Positions 19,228 through 28,745 of a stretch of DNA of 64,000 bases are shown one piece after another. The stretch comes from Cellulosimicrobium sp. Marseille-Q4280 (GTDB lineage: Bacteria; Actinomycetota; Actinomycetes; Actinomycetales; Cellulomonadaceae): positions 248,001 to 312,000 of the forward strand of contig NZ_CALPBY010000002.1 in NCBI RefSeq assembly GCF_943181405.1, written 5' to 3'. Each line of letters starts with the position of its first letter. Positions within the stretch are counted from its first letter, which is position 1. The notes under the pieces were generated by a model. That model was not told where the DNA came from. It did no database searches and was given only the letters and a program-made list of their open reading frames with translations. The position numbers were made by a program, and so were the translations under genes.

Positions 19228-22110
19228 GTGAGCGGCGCCGACGTCGGGTCCCACCCCATCCAGCACCCCGTCGACTACCCGGTCGAGTGGGAGGCCGACG
19301 TCGTCCTGCGCGACGGCACGACGACGCACGTGCGCCCGATCCGCCCCGAGGACGCCGACGCCCTCCAGCGCTTCCACGTCTCCCAGTCCGAGCGGTCGAC
19401 GTACCTGCGGTTCTTCGCCCCGATGCAGCGCCTGTCGGACCGCGACCTCGACCGGTTCACGCGCGTGGACCACTCCGACCGCGTGGCGCTCGTCGCCGTC
19501 CGGCCTCGCAGCGGCGTGCCCGACGACGGCGCTGCGGGGGAGCAGGACATCATCGGTGTCGCACGGTTCGACCGCACGACCGGGCGGGAGGCCGAGGTCG
19601 CGTTCAACATCGCCGACTCGGCGCAGGGCCGCGGCCTCGGGTCCGTGCTGCTCGAGCACCTCGCCGCCGCCGCGCGCGAGCTCGGCGTGCAGCGGTTCAC
19701 GGCGGAGGTGCTGCCGCAGAACGGCAAGATGCTCGCCGTCTTCCGCGAGGCCGGTTACGACGTGCGCCAGCAGATGGACGACGGCTTCGTCGTCGTCAGC
19801 GTGGACCTCGACCCGACGGAGCGCTCGCGGGCCGTCATGGCCGACCGCGAGCACCGCGCCGAGGCGCGCAGCATGCAGGGTCTGCTCGGCGCGTCGAGCG
19901 TCGTGCTCGTCGGTCCGGACGACCCGGCCACGGAGGAGCCCGCGGGCATCGAGTCGCTCCTCGCGCACCGCGCGCTCGCCGCGCTGCGGCACGGCGCGGG
20001 CGTCGAGGTCCACGTCGTCGGACAGGACCTGGCCGGGGCGCCCCGCTCCGGGACCTCGCTCTCCCAGGCCTCGCGACCCGGGACCACACCCCCCGCCGTC
20101 GGTCCCGACGCCGTGCGTGTCACCGCGCACGCGTCGCTCGCCGACGTCCCGGCCCCCGTGGACCTGGCCGTCGTGTCGCTGCGACCTCCCGAGGCGATCG
20201 ACGCCGTACGGCACCTCGCGCGCCTGGGCGTGCGGGGCGTCGTCGTGCTGTCCGCGGGGTACGCGGAGACGGGCCCCGAGGGCCTCGCGCTGCAGCGCGA
20301 GCTCCTGCGCGTCGCGCACACCGCCGGCCTGCGCGTCGTGGGCCCCGCCAGCTACGGACTCGTCACCCATGGCGCGTCGTCGGGCGGCCCGACCCTCGCC
20401 GCGACCCTGGCGGACGAGCTGCCGCGACCGGGCGTCGTCGGGCTGTTCTCCCAGTCCGCACCCATGGCCGTGACGCTCCTGGCGACGACGGCGCGCCGCG
20501 GGCTGGGCGTGTCGTCGTTCCTCTCGGCGGGACACCGGGCCGACGTGTCGGGCAACGACCTCATGCAGTACTGGCAGGACGACCCCGCGACCCGGGTGGT
20601 GTGCCTCTACCTGGAGTCGATCGGCAACCCGCGCAAGTTCTCGCGCATCGCGCGCCGGCTGGCGTCGGTGAAGCCCGTCGTCGTGGTCACCGCCGGCCGG
20701 TCCGGCCACGTGGTGCCCCCGGGGCACGCCGTGCGCTCCACGACCGCCCCGCGGCGCACGCTCGACGAGATGCTGCGCCAGTCCGGCGTCATCCGCGCGG
20801 AGAACACGCACCAGCTCATCGACGTCGCGCAGCTCCTCGCGCACCAGCCCCTCCCCACCGGACGGCGCGTGGGCATCCTGGCGAGCTCGGCCTCGCTCGC
20901 GGCGCTCGTCGCCGAGGCGGCCGCGTCCGCCGGGCTCGTGGTCGCACGGTCCGACTTCCTCCCCGAGGACGCCTCGTCCGAGCGTCTCGCCGAGGCCGTC
21001 GACGCCCTCTACGCGCCCGACGCGTGCGACGTCGTCGTCGCCGTCCAGGTGCCCACGGTCCGTCCGCGTCGCGTCGACCTGTCGCACGCCCTCGCCGCTG
21101 CCGCCGCGCGCACGCGACGGACGACGGTGGCGAGCATGCTCGGCCTGCACGGTCTCACCGACGAGCTCTCGGCCCCCGACCCGCACGCACCGACGTCCCC
21201 CGCCGAGGGGGCGGACGACGCCGCGGCCGGGAGCGCGGCGACGGCGCTCTGCCGGGTGCCCGCCTACTCCACGCCCGAGGACGCCGTGGCCGCGCTCGGC
21301 GCGGTCGTGCGCTACGCGCGCTGGCGCGAGGCCGACCACGGCTCCCCGGTCCGGCCCGCAGGCGTGGACGGGGCACGTGCGCGCCAGATCGTCGACCGTG
21401 CCCTCGCGGGCGCCGCGGAGGTCGACCTCGACCCTGCGGCGACCGCCGACCTCCTCGCGTGCTACGGCGTGCACGTCTGGCCCGCGCGGCGCGTGCGCAC
21501 CCCTGACGAGGCGGTCGCCGCCGCGCGCGAGATCGGCTGGCCCGTCGCGCTCAAGTCCACCGCGCCGGGTCTGCGTCACCGCGCGGACCTCGGCGGCGTG
21601 CGGCTCGGGATCGCCGACGAGGCGGAGCTGCGCGCCGACGTCGACCAGATGCGCGAGGCGCTCGCGGCCGTGCTGCCGGGCGCCGCGGACCAGCCGCTCG
21701 AGGTGCAGGCGATGGCCGACGCGGGCGTGGCGTGCGTCGTGCGCTCCACCGAGGACCAGCTCTTCGGCCCGGTCGTCTCGTTCGGTCTCGCGGGCGACGC
21801 CGTCGACCTCCTGGGGGACGTCGCCTACGGCGTGCCCCCGCTCACCGACGTCGACGTGGCGGCGATGGTGCGGTCGGTGCGCGCCGCGCCCCGCCTGTTC
21901 GGCTACATGGGGACGCAGGTCGCCGCCACCGCCGCGCTCGAGGACGTGCTGGCGCGGGTCTCGGTGCTGGCGGACGACCTCCCGGAGGTGCGCAGCCTCG
22001 AGCTGTACCCGGTCGTCGTGTCCGAGCACGACGCCGCGGTGCTCAGCGCGCGCGTGAGCCTCGCCGACGCCCAGCGTGCCGACGCGCTGCGGCGGGCGCT
22101 GCCGGGCTGA
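19228..22110 (+). CDS. GNAT acetyltransferase fused to NDP-forming acyl-CoA synthetase
   Basis: A 960-residue fusion. Residues about 20-195 are a GNAT domain ([12 protein letters not shown]..., acetyl-CoA loop [13 protein letters not shown]). Residues 215-365 are a CoA-binding Rossmann domain, and 375-690 a succinyl-CoA-ligase-like part with [17 protein letters not shown]. Residues 710-955 are an ATP-grasp domain ([22 protein letters not shown]). The family includes protein lysine acetyltransferases (Pat/PatA) that tune acyl-CoA synthetases. The GNAT-first order is the reverse of Salmonella Pat and like the Streptomyces type. TAGCCT at 19216-19221 lies 6 nt before the GTG, so the mRNA is probably leaderless. 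Cytoplasmic. Confidence 0.92.
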   Translation: MSGADVGSHPIQHPVDYPVEWEADVVLRDGTTTHVRPIRPEDADALQRFHVSQSERSTYLRFFAPMQRLSDRDLDRFTRVDHSDRVALVAVRPRSGVPDDGAAGEQDIIGVARFDRTTGREAEVAFNIADSAQGRGLGSVLLEHLAAAARELGVQRFTAEVLPQNGKMLAVFREAGYDVRQQMDDGFVVVSVDLDPTERSRAVMADREHRAEARSMQGLLGASSVVLVGPDDPATEEPAGIESLLAHRALAALRHGAGVEVHVVGQDLAGAPRSGTSLSQASRPGTTPPAVGPDAVRVTAHASLADVPAPVDLAVVSLRPPEAIDAVRHLARLGVRGVVVLSAGYAETGPEGLALQRELLRVAHTAGLRVVGPASYGLVTHGASSGGPTLAATLADELPRPGVVGLFSQSAPMAVTLLATTARRGLGVSSFLSAGHRADVSGNDLMQYWQDDPATRVVCLYLESIGNPRKFSRIARRLASVKPVVVVTAGRSGHVVPPGHAVRSTTAPRRTLDEMLRQSGVIRAENTHQLIDVAQLLAHQPLPTGRRVGILASSASLAALVAEAAASAGLVVARSDFLPEDASSERLAEAVDALYAPDACDVVVAVQVPTVRPRRVDLSHALAAAAARTRRTTVASMLGLHGLTDELSAPDPHAPTSPAEGADDAAAGSAATALCRVPAYSTPEDAVAALGAVVRYARWREADHGSPVRPAGVDGARARQIVDRALAGAAEVDLDPAATADLLACYGVHVWPARRVRTPDEAVAAAREIGWPVALKSTAPGLRHRADLGGVRLGIADEAELRADVDQMREALAAVLPGAADQPLEVQAMADAGVACVVRSTEDQLFGPVVSFGLAGDAVDLLGDVAYGVPPLTDVDVAAMVRSVRAAPRLFGYMGTQVAATAALEDVLARVSVLADDLPEVRSLELYPVVVSEHDAAVLSARVSLADAQRADALRRALPG

Positions 22111-22189
22111 TCGCGCGGACCGCGGCGTCGTCCACACGCCGGGTCGGGCGGGCTGGCCGCGCGCGACCGACGGGTGGGAGAATGCGCGG

Positions 22190-22804
22190 GTGCCCTCAGC
22201 AACCCCCGACGCGACCCCTGACACGGCTCCTGATGCGTGGACCGACCTGACGACCCAGCTCCACCGGGCCGGGTACTACCCCGAGCTCGTCGCGGACGTC
22301 CTCGACGTCGCGGTCGCCGGCGAGGAGATCGTGTCCCACCTCGTGCTCCCGGAGACGACGTTCGACGCGTCCGAGGTCCGTCGCCACCTGACGGTCCTCG
22401 TGCTGACCCCGACCCGGCTCGTCACCGCGCACGTCGACGACCACCCGGCCGACAGCGAGAACCCCTCGGCGTCCGCTGCGGCGACGACGGAGTCGGTCCC
22501 GCTGTCGGAGGTCCGGTCCGTGTCGCTCACGCACGTCGTCGCAGACCCGCAGACGCACCGCGGCGGCAACCTCCCGCTCGAGGTGACCCTCGCGCTCGGC
22601 TGGGGCGCCGTCTCGCGCGTCGACCTCGAGCCCGCGGCCTGCCCCGACCCGAGCTGCGAGGCGGACCACGGTCTGACCGGTCAGATCACGCCCGACGACG
22701 TCGTGGTCCGCGTCAGCGCCGAGGCCGAGGGGCGCGCGGCCGTCGGTGCCGCGGTCGACTTCGCCAAGGCGCTGTCCCGCGCGACCGCGCAGCGCACCCG
22801 ATGA
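22190..22804 (+). CDS. DUF5998 family protein
   Basis: A 204-residue protein of a conserved actinobacterial family without known function. After a Thr/Pro/Asp-rich leader it reads WTDLTTQLHRAGYYPELVAD (about 14-33), then VSHLVLPETTFDASEVRRHLT and LTPTRLVTAHVDDH, a beta-rich fold. C-terminal ALGWGAVSRVDLEPAACPDPSCEADHG includes a Cys pair. The GTG at 22190 is preceded by GAGAAT (22178-22183), a weak -10-like hexamer 6 nt away. The stop overlaps the ATG of the phosphodiesterase gene (ATGA at 22801-22804), so they are coupled, an arrangement seen in many actinobacteria. Confidence 0.85.
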   Translation: MPSATPDATPDTAPDAWTDLTTQLHRAGYYPELVADVLDVAVAGEEIVSHLVLPETTFDASEVRRHLTVLVLTPTRLVTAHVDDHPADSENPSASAAATTESVPLSEVRSVSLTHVVADPQTHRGGNLPLEVTLALGWGAVSRVDLEPAACPDPSCEADHGLTGQITPDDVVVRVSAEAEGRAAVGAAVDFAKALSRATAQRTR

Positions 22805-24009
22805 CGTCGGTGCCCGCCCGGACGGCGCAGCACGCGCCCGTCGACGCGCCGCAGCTGGCCGACGGGCTGCTCGCGCCCGACCAGGGCACCGGATCGCTCG
22901 CGGCCGTGCTGCCGGCAGCTCTCGACGCGCTCGGCGTGCCCGTCACGACGGCGACCGGCATCGAGGGCGGAGCCGCGCGCACCGCCCTGGACCTGCCGCG
23001 CGCGGACCGCGTGTGCGTCGTGCTCGTGGACGGCCTCGGGCACCTCAACCTCGCCGAGCGGGCCGGTCACGCGCCGTTCCTGCGCTCGCTCCTGCCCGAC
23101 GTCCGCCCGCTCACCTCGACGTTCCCCAGCACGACCGCGGCGGCGATCGGTGCCTTCGGCACGGGGACGGCACCCGGGCGCACGGGCATGCTCGGCTACA
23201 CCCAGCGCAACCCGGTGACGGGCGGGCTCGCCAACATGGTCTCCTGGGAGGGAGCGCCGGCCCCCCACGAGCTCCAGCGCGAGACGCCTCTCCTCGCCGT
23301 CGCCGCCGAGGCCGGCGTGGCCGTCACCTCGACCGGTCCCGCGCGGTTCGCCGGCTCCGGCATGACCGTCGCCGCGCTGCGCGGCGGGACGTACGCCGCC
23401 GCCGACCCCCTGGAGCGGCGCGTGGACGCGGCGCGTCTCGCCCTCTCCCGGCCCGGGCTCGTGTACCTCTACTGGGGCGAGGTCGACAAGGCCGGCCACC
23501 ACCACGGCTCGGGCTCCTGGCAGTGGGGGGACGAGCTCGAGCACCTCGACCGCGAGCTGTCGCGCCTCGCGCGCTCGCTCCCCGCGGGCACGCTGCTCCT
23601 CGTCACCGCCGACCACGGCATGATCGACGTGGACCCGGGACTGCGCCGCGACGCGGCGACCGACCCGGTCCTCGACGAGGGCGTGACGCTCGTCGGCGGC
23701 GAGCCCCGCGCCGTCCACGTCTACACCCAGCCTGGCGCGGCGGGTGCCGTCGCGGCGCGCTGGCGCGACGTGCTGGGGGACGACGCTCTCGTCCTCGAGC
23801 GCGAGGAGGTCCTCGCGCGCGGCCTCCTGGGCCTCCACGCCCGCGACGACGCGGTCCGGGCCGCGGGCGACGTGGTCGTGGCGATGCGCGGTCGCGCGAC
23901 CGTCGTCGACTCCCGCACGCAGACCGCCGCGTCGCTCGCGCTCGTCGGCGTCCACGGCTCCCTCACCGAGCGGGAGATGCGGGTCCCGCTCCTCGTGGCG
24001 GGGCGCTGA
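22801..24009 (+). CDS. Alkaline phosphatase superfamily phosphodiesterase (nucleotide pyrophosphatase type)
   Basis: A 402-residue enzyme of the nucleotide pyrophosphatase/phosphodiesterase branch. Metal and catalytic residues are visible in order: Asp in VVLVDGLGHLN, nucleophile Thr in TSTFPSTTAAA, Asp/His in YWGEVDKAGHHHG, DH in TADHGMIDVD and His in VGVHGSLT. There is no signal peptide, so the enzyme is cytoplasmic. The substrate is unknown. It is translationally coupled to DUF5998 upstream and only 4 bp before thymidine kinase. Confidence 0.9.
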   Translation: MTSVPARTAQHAPVDAPQLADGLLAPDQGTGSLAAVLPAALDALGVPVTTATGIEGGAARTALDLPRADRVCVVLVDGLGHLNLAERAGHAPFLRSLLPDVRPLTSTFPSTTAAAIGAFGTGTAPGRTGMLGYTQRNPVTGGLANMVSWEGAPAPHELQRETPLLAVAAEAGVAVTSTGPARFAGSGMTVAALRGGTYAAADPLERRVDAARLALSRPGLVYLYWGEVDKAGHHHGSGSWQWGDELEHLDRELSRLARSLPAGTLLLVTADHGMIDVDPGLRRDAATDPVLDEGVTLVGGEPRAVHVYTQPGAAGAVAARWRDVLGDDALVLEREEVLARGLLGLHARDDAVRAAGDVVVAMRGRATVVDSRTQTAASLALVGVHGSLTEREMRVPLLVAGR

Positions 24010-24013
24010 CGCC

Positions 24014-24655
24014 ATGGCAGAGCTCGTCTTCTTCTCCGGGACCATGGACTGCGGCAAGTCCACGCTCGCCCTGCAGCTCGACCACAACCACGCGGCGCGC
24101 GGACGGCGCGGCCTGATCTTCTCCCGCGACGACCGCGCCGGGACGGACCGGCTCTCCTCGCGGCTCGGACTCGAGGTCGCGGCGCTCGAGGTCACGGACG
24201 CCACCGACTTCTGGGAGCTCGTGTCCGCCCAGCCCGTCCCGGTGGACTACCTGGTGTGCGACGAGGCCCAGTTCTACTCGCCGGCCCAGGTCGAGCAGCT
24301 CGCGCGCCTCGTCGACGAGACGGAGGTCGACGTCTTCGCGTTCGGCATCACCGCCGACTTCCGCACGCGGCTCTTCCCCGGGTCCGCACGCCTCGTCGAG
24401 CTCGCCGACCGCGTCGAGGTGCTCCAGGCCCACGCGCTGTGCTGGTGCGGCGCACGGGCCACGCACAACGCGCGCACGGTCGACGGCCGGATGGTCGTGG
24501 CGGGGGAGCAGGTCGTGGTGGGCGACGTCGGTGACGGCGGCGGTGAGGTGGCGTACGAGGTCCTGTGTCGTCGGCACCACATGCGTCGGATGACGACCGC
24601 CGCGGCGCGCGCGCTCGCGCCCGCCGACGGGCTGTCGCTCGACCTTCCGGACTGA
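24014..24655 (+). CDS. tdk: Thymidine kinase (class II)
   Basis: Phosphorylates thymidine for salvage into dTTP. The 213-residue protein has P-loop SGTMDCGKST (8-17), Walker-B-like CDEAQFYS, the lasso region DVFAFGITADFRTRLFPGS and a zinc-binding set of Cys in ALCWCGARATH and EVLCRRHH. The ATG at 24014 follows the phosphodiesterase stop by 4 bp. It converges on sepH with 6 bp between stops. Confidence 0.94.
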   Translation: MAELVFFSGTMDCGKSTLALQLDHNHAARGRRGLIFSRDDRAGTDRLSSRLGLEVAALEVTDATDFWELVSAQPVPVDYLVCDEAQFYSPAQVEQLARLVDETEVDVFAFGITADFRTRLFPGSARLVELADRVEVLQAHALCWCGARATHNARTVDGRMVVAGEQVVVGDVGDGGGEVAYEVLCRRHHMRRMTTAAARALAPADGLSLDLPD

Positions 24656-24661
24656 GGCCCG

Positions 24662-25846
24662 TCAGCCCTCGGGCCGCGCGCCGAACACGATCTCGTCCCA
24701 GCTCGGGACCTTGGCACGGGAGCGGTTCTTGCCCTTGCGCGGCTCGCGCGCACCCGGGCGTCGTGCGGGCTCCGGCTCCGGCTCCGCTCCGGACGCGTCG
24801 CCCCGCGAGGCAGCCTCCGGCGCGTCGGCGGGGTCGGCGTGCGGGTCCTCGGACCGCACGGCGTCCTGCGGGTCTCGAGCCGACGGGTGGTCCCGGGTGG
24901 CGGCGGGGTGCGGGTGGTCCGCCTCCTCGCGCGCCCGGATCGACGGGAGGTGCACGACCGTCGCCCCACGACCCTGCTCGTCGTCCTGCCCGCCGTGCTC
25001 GCTCCCGGGCCGGTCGGTGTCCCGGACGGCGGGATCCGTGCCCGCGTCCGTGCCGTCCCGCAGCGCGACGCGCGGGCCGAAGCCCTCGAAGGGCTCCTGC
25101 CCCGGAAGGTCCGCCGCAGCCCCCGCGGGCTCGGTGCGCGGCCGCACACCCCGCCGTCGGCCCAGGTCGTCCAGCAGGTCGGCGGTGCCGTCCGGCTCGG
25201 GCGTCACCGGCTCCGTCCGGCGGCGCGCGGCCCCGGCGTCGACGTCGAAGACCGCCGCGGTCCCCGGCGACGGGTCCGGGTCCGACTCGGGCTGCGACAG
25301 CCAGCGCGCCTCGTCGTCGAGCGCGTGCAGCGCGCGCGACGCCGGGTCGTACGTCCAGCGCGCGGTGCGCGGACCCGACGAGACCTGGAACGTCGCCGTC
25401 ACCACCCATGCCGCGCCGTGCTGCCTCGCCGCGCTCCACACCACCCCGGCCGGGTCGACGTCGCGGGCCACGAGCCGGCGCGCCGCGAGGTCGTCGATCG
25501 TCGGGGCGTCGTCGCCGTGCCCCTGGGGCGACCGCCGCACCCGGTCGACGACGTACTCCTGCTCCGCCACCACCGGGCCGGCGAAACGGCGCACGCTCTC
25601 CACGGGGATCCCCGCGGCCTCCGCGACCTCCTCGACGTCGTCGCCGGCGCGCAGCCGCGACTGGATCTCACGCGGCGAGAGGTTGCGCTCGCCCTCGGCC
25701 CGCAGGTGCTCGAGGTGCGGCCTGTCGCGCCGGACCGCGGCGCGCAACGACTCGGTGATGGGCAGCAGGTAGTGGGCACCGCCCACCCCGCCGAGGACGA
25801 GGTGCTCCCCGTCCTCGTGCAGTCTCACCAGCTCCAGCTCGTCCAT
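24662..25846 (-). CDS. sepH: Septation protein SepH
   Basis: Actinobacterial cell-division protein that promotes FtsZ assembly. The 394-residue protein starts MDELELVRLHEDGEHLVL, contains the DUF3071 domain with a helix-turn-helix-like segment (SPREIQSRLRAGDDVEEVAEAAGIPVESVRRF, about 60-95), then a WVVTATFQVSSGPRTARW beta unit. Residues 200-370 are acidic and Pro/Ala-rich (disordered). It ends with the conserved KVPSWDEIVFG motif. The ATG at 25846 is preceded by GGGAGGG, fixing the start; upstream frame is GC-rich shadow. Confidence 0.93.
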   Translation of the reverse strand: MDELELVRLHEDGEHLVLGGVGGAHYLLPITESLRAAVRRDRPHLEHLRAEGERNLSPREIQSRLRAGDDVEEVAEAAGIPVESVRRFAGPVVAEQEYVVDRVRRSPQGHGDDAPTIDDLAARRLVARDVDPAGVVWSAARQHGAAWVVTATFQVSSGPRTARWTYDPASRALHALDDEARWLSQPESDPDPSPGTAAVFDVDAGAARRRTEPVTPEPDGTADLLDDLGRRRGVRPRTEPAGAAADLPGQEPFEGFGPRVALRDGTDAGTDPAVRDTDRPGSEHGGQDDEQGRGATVVHLPSIRAREEADHPHPAATRDHPSARDPQDAVRSEDPHADPADAPEAASRGDASGAEPEPEPARRPGAREPRKGKNRSRAKVPSWDEIVFGARPEG

Positions 25847-25946
25847 CAGCCCTCCCGTGTCGCCGCGCCCGCTCCCTCGAGGGTGCCATCCTCGCGCGTG
25901 CGGCGGGTGCAACCCGCCCGGTGTGCCGCGGACTGGCCGCCTTGGG

Positions 25947-26612
25947 ATGATGCGCCGTGTGATCCTCGACCTCGTCCCCGGTGACGCCCTCGAGCTCGGC
26001 GGCGTGTTCTGCGCGGCGCTGTCCGGCGGTCTCGCTGCCGTGCGCAAGCGCTACGACCTCGTGGGCGTGCTCGTCCTCGCCTGGGCGGCGGGACTAGGCG
26101 GCGGTCTGCTCCGCGACGTGCTCATCGGCGCGATCCCGCCCGTGGGCATCTCCGACTGGCGTCTGGTCGCCGTCGCCGCGGCCGCGGGGATCGTGACGTT
26201 CTTCTGGCACCCGCGGCTCGAGCGGCTGCGGCGCAGCATCGTCGTGCTGGACGCCGGGGCGCTCGCGCTGTTCGTGCTCTCCGGCACGATGAAAGGGCTG
26301 GAGTACGGCGTCGGGCCGCTCGCAGCCGTCTTCGTCGGCGTCCTGACCGGTGTCGGTGGCGGGATCCTGCGCGACGTCCTCACGAGCGAGGCGCCGCTGC
26401 TCTTCCAGGACAAGCAGCTCTACGCGATCCCGGCGCTCGCGGGAGCCGCGCTCACGGTCGGGCTGTGGGAGGCGGACCTGCTCGGCCCGCTCTCCCAGGC
26501 GGGCGTGCTCGCGCTGATCTTCGGCTTCCGCCTGCTGTCGCTGCGTCTCGGCTGGTCGGCCCCCGGGCCGTGGGAGGGTCGCCCCGGGCGGCGCGGTTCC
26601 GGCAGGATGTGA
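25947..26612 (+). CDS. TRIC-type cation channel family protein (UPF0126)
   Basis: A 221-residue membrane protein with two homologous halves, each with the GGGLLRDVL or GGGILRDVLTS motif (near residues 50 and 130) and about seven hydrophobic helices, the bacterial TRIC fold. Predicted to form a monovalent cation channel in the cytoplasmic membrane. The start is ambiguous: ATG codons at 25947 and 25950 and a GTG at 25959 that lies 7 nt after GATGAT (25946-25951). The next gene begins at or just after its stop. Confidence 0.88.
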   Translation: MMRRVILDLVPGDALELGGVFCAALSGGLAAVRKRYDLVGVLVLAWAAGLGGGLLRDVLIGAIPPVGISDWRLVAVAAAAGIVTFFWHPRLERLRRSIVVLDAGALALFVLSGTMKGLEYGVGPLAAVFVGVLTGVGGGILRDVLTSEAPLLFQDKQLYAIPALAGAALTVGLWEADLLGPLSQAGVLALIFGFRLLSLRLGWSAPGPWEGRPGRRGSGRM

Positions 26613-26614
26613 CC

Positions 26615-27466
26615 GTGCACTCCTTCATCGACGACCCCCGCCTGCCCGACGACGTCACGGTCGCCGACCTGCGCGAGCTCGCGGAGCGGCTCGCGCGCGC
26701 TGCCGGCGACCTCGTCCGCACAGGCCGCCCCGACCGTGTCGAGGTCGCGTCGACCAAGTCGTCGGCCACCGACGTCGTCACCCGGATGGACGCCGACTCG
26801 GAGGCGCTGCTGCGCCGGGAGATCGCCGCCGCGCGTCCGGACGACGCCGTGCTCGGCGAGGAGGACGGCGCGTCCTCCGGCACGTCGGGCATCACGTGGG
26901 TGGTGGACCCGATCGACGGCACGGTCAACTACCTGTACGGCGTCGCGTCGTACGCGGTCTCCGTCGCGGCCGTGGTCGGGGCCCCCGACCCGCAGGAGTG
27001 GACCGTGCTCGCGGGCGCCGTGCACTCCGTCGTCGACGGGCGCACGTGGACCGCCGGCCTCGGCGGGGGCGCGACGGTGGACGGCCGCTCCCTGCGGGTC
27101 GTGGAGCCGACGTCGCTCGCCCAGTGCCTCGTCGGCACCGGCTTCGGCTACGACGCCGACCGGCGGCGCGCGCAGGCCCGCGTGCTCGTCGAGGTGCTCC
27201 CGCGGGTCCGGGACATCCGACGGCTGGGCTCGGCGGCGATCGACCTGTGCCTCGTGGCGAGCGGCGAGCTCGACCTCTACTACGAGCGCGGGCTCAACCC
27301 GTGGGACATGGCCGCCGGAGGCCTCGTGGCGCAGGAGGCGGGCGCCGTGCTCACGGGCTTGCGCGAGCGCGCGGCAGACCACGAGATGACCGTGGCGGGA
27401 GCGTCGGGACGGGTCGGGGAGCTCGTCCGACTCCTCGAGGACGTGGGCGCCGACGCCGACGAGTGA
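26615..27466 (+). CDS. Inositol monophosphatase family protein (SuhB/histidinol-phosphatase like)
   Basis: Mg-dependent phosphatase of the IMPase superfamily, 283 residues. Metal-binding motifs are GEEDG (about 86-90), VDPIDGTVNYLYG (about 97-109) and LNPWDMAAGGLV near 228. Substrates in this family include inositol phosphate, histidinol phosphate and NADP/PAP-type compounds; sequence alone does not decide. The start is either GTG 26615, 6 nt after CAGGAT, or GTG 26609, which overlaps the previous stop. Position next to DUF4193 and dut matches M. tuberculosis suhB (Rv2701c). Confidence 0.9.
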   Translation: MHSFIDDPRLPDDVTVADLRELAERLARAAGDLVRTGRPDRVEVASTKSSATDVVTRMDADSEALLRREIAAARPDDAVLGEEDGASSGTSGITWVVDPIDGTVNYLYGVASYAVSVAAVVGAPDPQEWTVLAGAVHSVVDGRTWTAGLGGGATVDGRSLRVVEPTSLAQCLVGTGFGYDADRRRAQARVLVEVLPRVRDIRRLGSAAIDLCLVASGELDLYYERGLNPWDMAAGGLVAQEAGAVLTGLRERAADHEMTVAGASGRVGELVRLLEDVGADADE

Positions 27467-27745
27467 CCGTGCGCCGGGGGTCGTGACGAAGGACACCGGG
27501 CGCGTCGTGCGCCACGGGGTGCATCCGCCCCGGAAATGGTGCAGAATCCGGTGGCCCGCCGGGAACAATTCCGGTGCGCCGTGCATTGATCAGCGTGCAC
27601 GTGCCGCGACGACCTCGGGGCACGCCACGTCCCGGGACGCACCCCCGCGTCCCGCACCCGCGCTCGTCCGGAACGGCCGGCCATCGCCGGCGGAACCGGG
27701 TGCGCGTTGTCGCGATCGACGAACTTCCGGAGAGTGACCCCACAG

Positions 27746-28045
27746 ATGGCAACAGACTACGACGCCCCCCGCAAGAGCGAAGAGGAGCTCAGCGAGGACT
27801 CGATCCAGGAGCTGCAGGCTCGTCGCTCCGACAAGAGCTCGGGCGTTGTGGACGAGGACGAGACCGAGGCGGCGGAAGGCTTCGAGCTTCCCGGCGCGGA
27901 CCTGTCCGGCGAGGAGCTCTCCGTCCGGGTGCTGCCGCGCCAGGCGGACGAGTTCACCTGCTCGAGCTGCTTCCTCGTGCACCACCGCAGCCAGCTCGCG
28001 TACGAGAAGAACGGGCAGCAGATCTGCTCGGAGTGCGCTGCCTGA
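27746..28045 (+). CDS. DUF4193 family protein with zinc-ribbon tail
   Basis: A 99-residue conserved actinobacterial protein. The first 65 residues are highly acidic (MATDYDAPRKSEEELSEDSI and following). The last 30 carry two CxxC pairs, CSSC at 72-75 and CSEC near the end, separated by a short basic loop (HHRSQLAYEKN), a zinc-ribbon typical of DUF4193. Function is not known; similar zinc-ribbon proteins interact with RNA polymerase in actinobacteria, but no evidence here shows that. GGAGAG lies about 11 nt upstream of the ATG. The 279-bp region before it (27467-27745) contains no gene. Confidence 0.9.
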   Translation: MATDYDAPRKSEEELSEDSIQELQARRSDKSSGVVDEDETEAAEGFELPGADLSGEELSVRVLPRQADEFTCSSCFLVHHRSQLAYEKNGQQICSECAA

Positions 28046-28064
28046 CCCGCGCCCGCACGTCCTC

Positions 28065-28100
28065 GTCGGCCGTCGTCCCCACCAGGGGACGGCGGCCGAC
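28065..28100. terminator. Stem-loop between convergent DUF4193 and DUF3093 genes
   Basis: A 16-bp stem with one G-T pair (28065-28080 with 28085-28100) and loop ACCA lies between the two convergent stop codons. It is the likely bidirectional terminator; no T-tract follows. Confidence 0.7.
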
Positions 28101-28150
28101 GTCGTGCAGGGGAGACGGGCCGGTCCGCCGCCGGGCGCGGGCCCGGCCGT

Positions 28151-28660
28151 TCAGCCGTCCGAGCGGGCAGCGCGCCGCAACGCGTCCGCGAGGGCCTGGG
28201 GCCGGCGTGTGGAGACGAGCCAGTACGGTGTCGGGTCCTGCGGGTCGTCGAGCGTCACGTGGACCCCGGTGCGGGCCCAGGCGCGCAGGCACACGAAGGC
28301 GCGCGCATCGAGACGCGGTCCGAGCTCGCCCCGCATGGCGTCGGCGTCGAGGGTCGTCACCTGACCCAGCAGCACGACGGGGATCGACGCGCGGCCCGCG
28401 CGGAACGTCCCGTCCTGGACGGACACGACGGGCGACGTCCACCAGAGCCCGACCAGGCCGGCCACGGCGGCGAGTCCCGCGACGCCGAGCGCGATCGCGT
28501 GGCTCGCGGGCCACAGCGCCACGCCGAGGACGGCCGCGAACCCCACGACGGCGGCCCAGCCGCCGACGCCGGGCAGGACGCGCTCGCGGAAGCCCGGCCC
28601 GACCGTCCCGGGCGCCGGGGCGTCGGTCGGGCGGGGGGAACGGTCCGGGGCGTCGGTCAT
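28151..28660 (-). CDS. DUF3093 family membrane protein
   Basis: A 169-residue protein. Residues 28-75 hold two hydrophobic helices (GWAAVVGFAAVLGVALWP and LGVAGLAAVAGLVGLWW). The rest is a cytoplasmic PH-like beta domain: VSVQDGTFRAGRASIPVVLL, GPRLDARAFVCLRAWARTGV, then TPYWLVSTRRPQALADAL. It belongs to DUF3093, conserved in actinobacteria next to dut and DUF4193 (compare Rv2698). GGAGG lies immediately before the ATG. Function is unknown. Confidence 0.87.
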   Translation of the reverse strand: MTDAPDRSPRPTDAPAPGTVGPGFRERVLPGVGGWAAVVGFAAVLGVALWPASHAIALGVAGLAAVAGLVGLWWTSPVVSVQDGTFRAGRASIPVVLLGQVTTLDADAMRGELGPRLDARAFVCLRAWARTGVHVTLDDPQDPTPYWLVSTRRPQALADALRRAARSDG

Positions 28661-28745
28661 GCCTCCATCATCCCAGCCGCCCGGCGTGCCCCCGGAACCG
28701 GGGCCGTGCTCGCACCCGGCAACCGTGCGCACTAGGATCTGCCGG

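Noticed and set aside
27562-27572. GGAA-CAA-TTCC inverted repeat before DUF4193 considered as an ECF-sigma or repressor site
   Set aside because: Arms are only 4 bp, no matching GTT -10 at the right distance was found, and GGAA/TTCC pairs can arise by chance.
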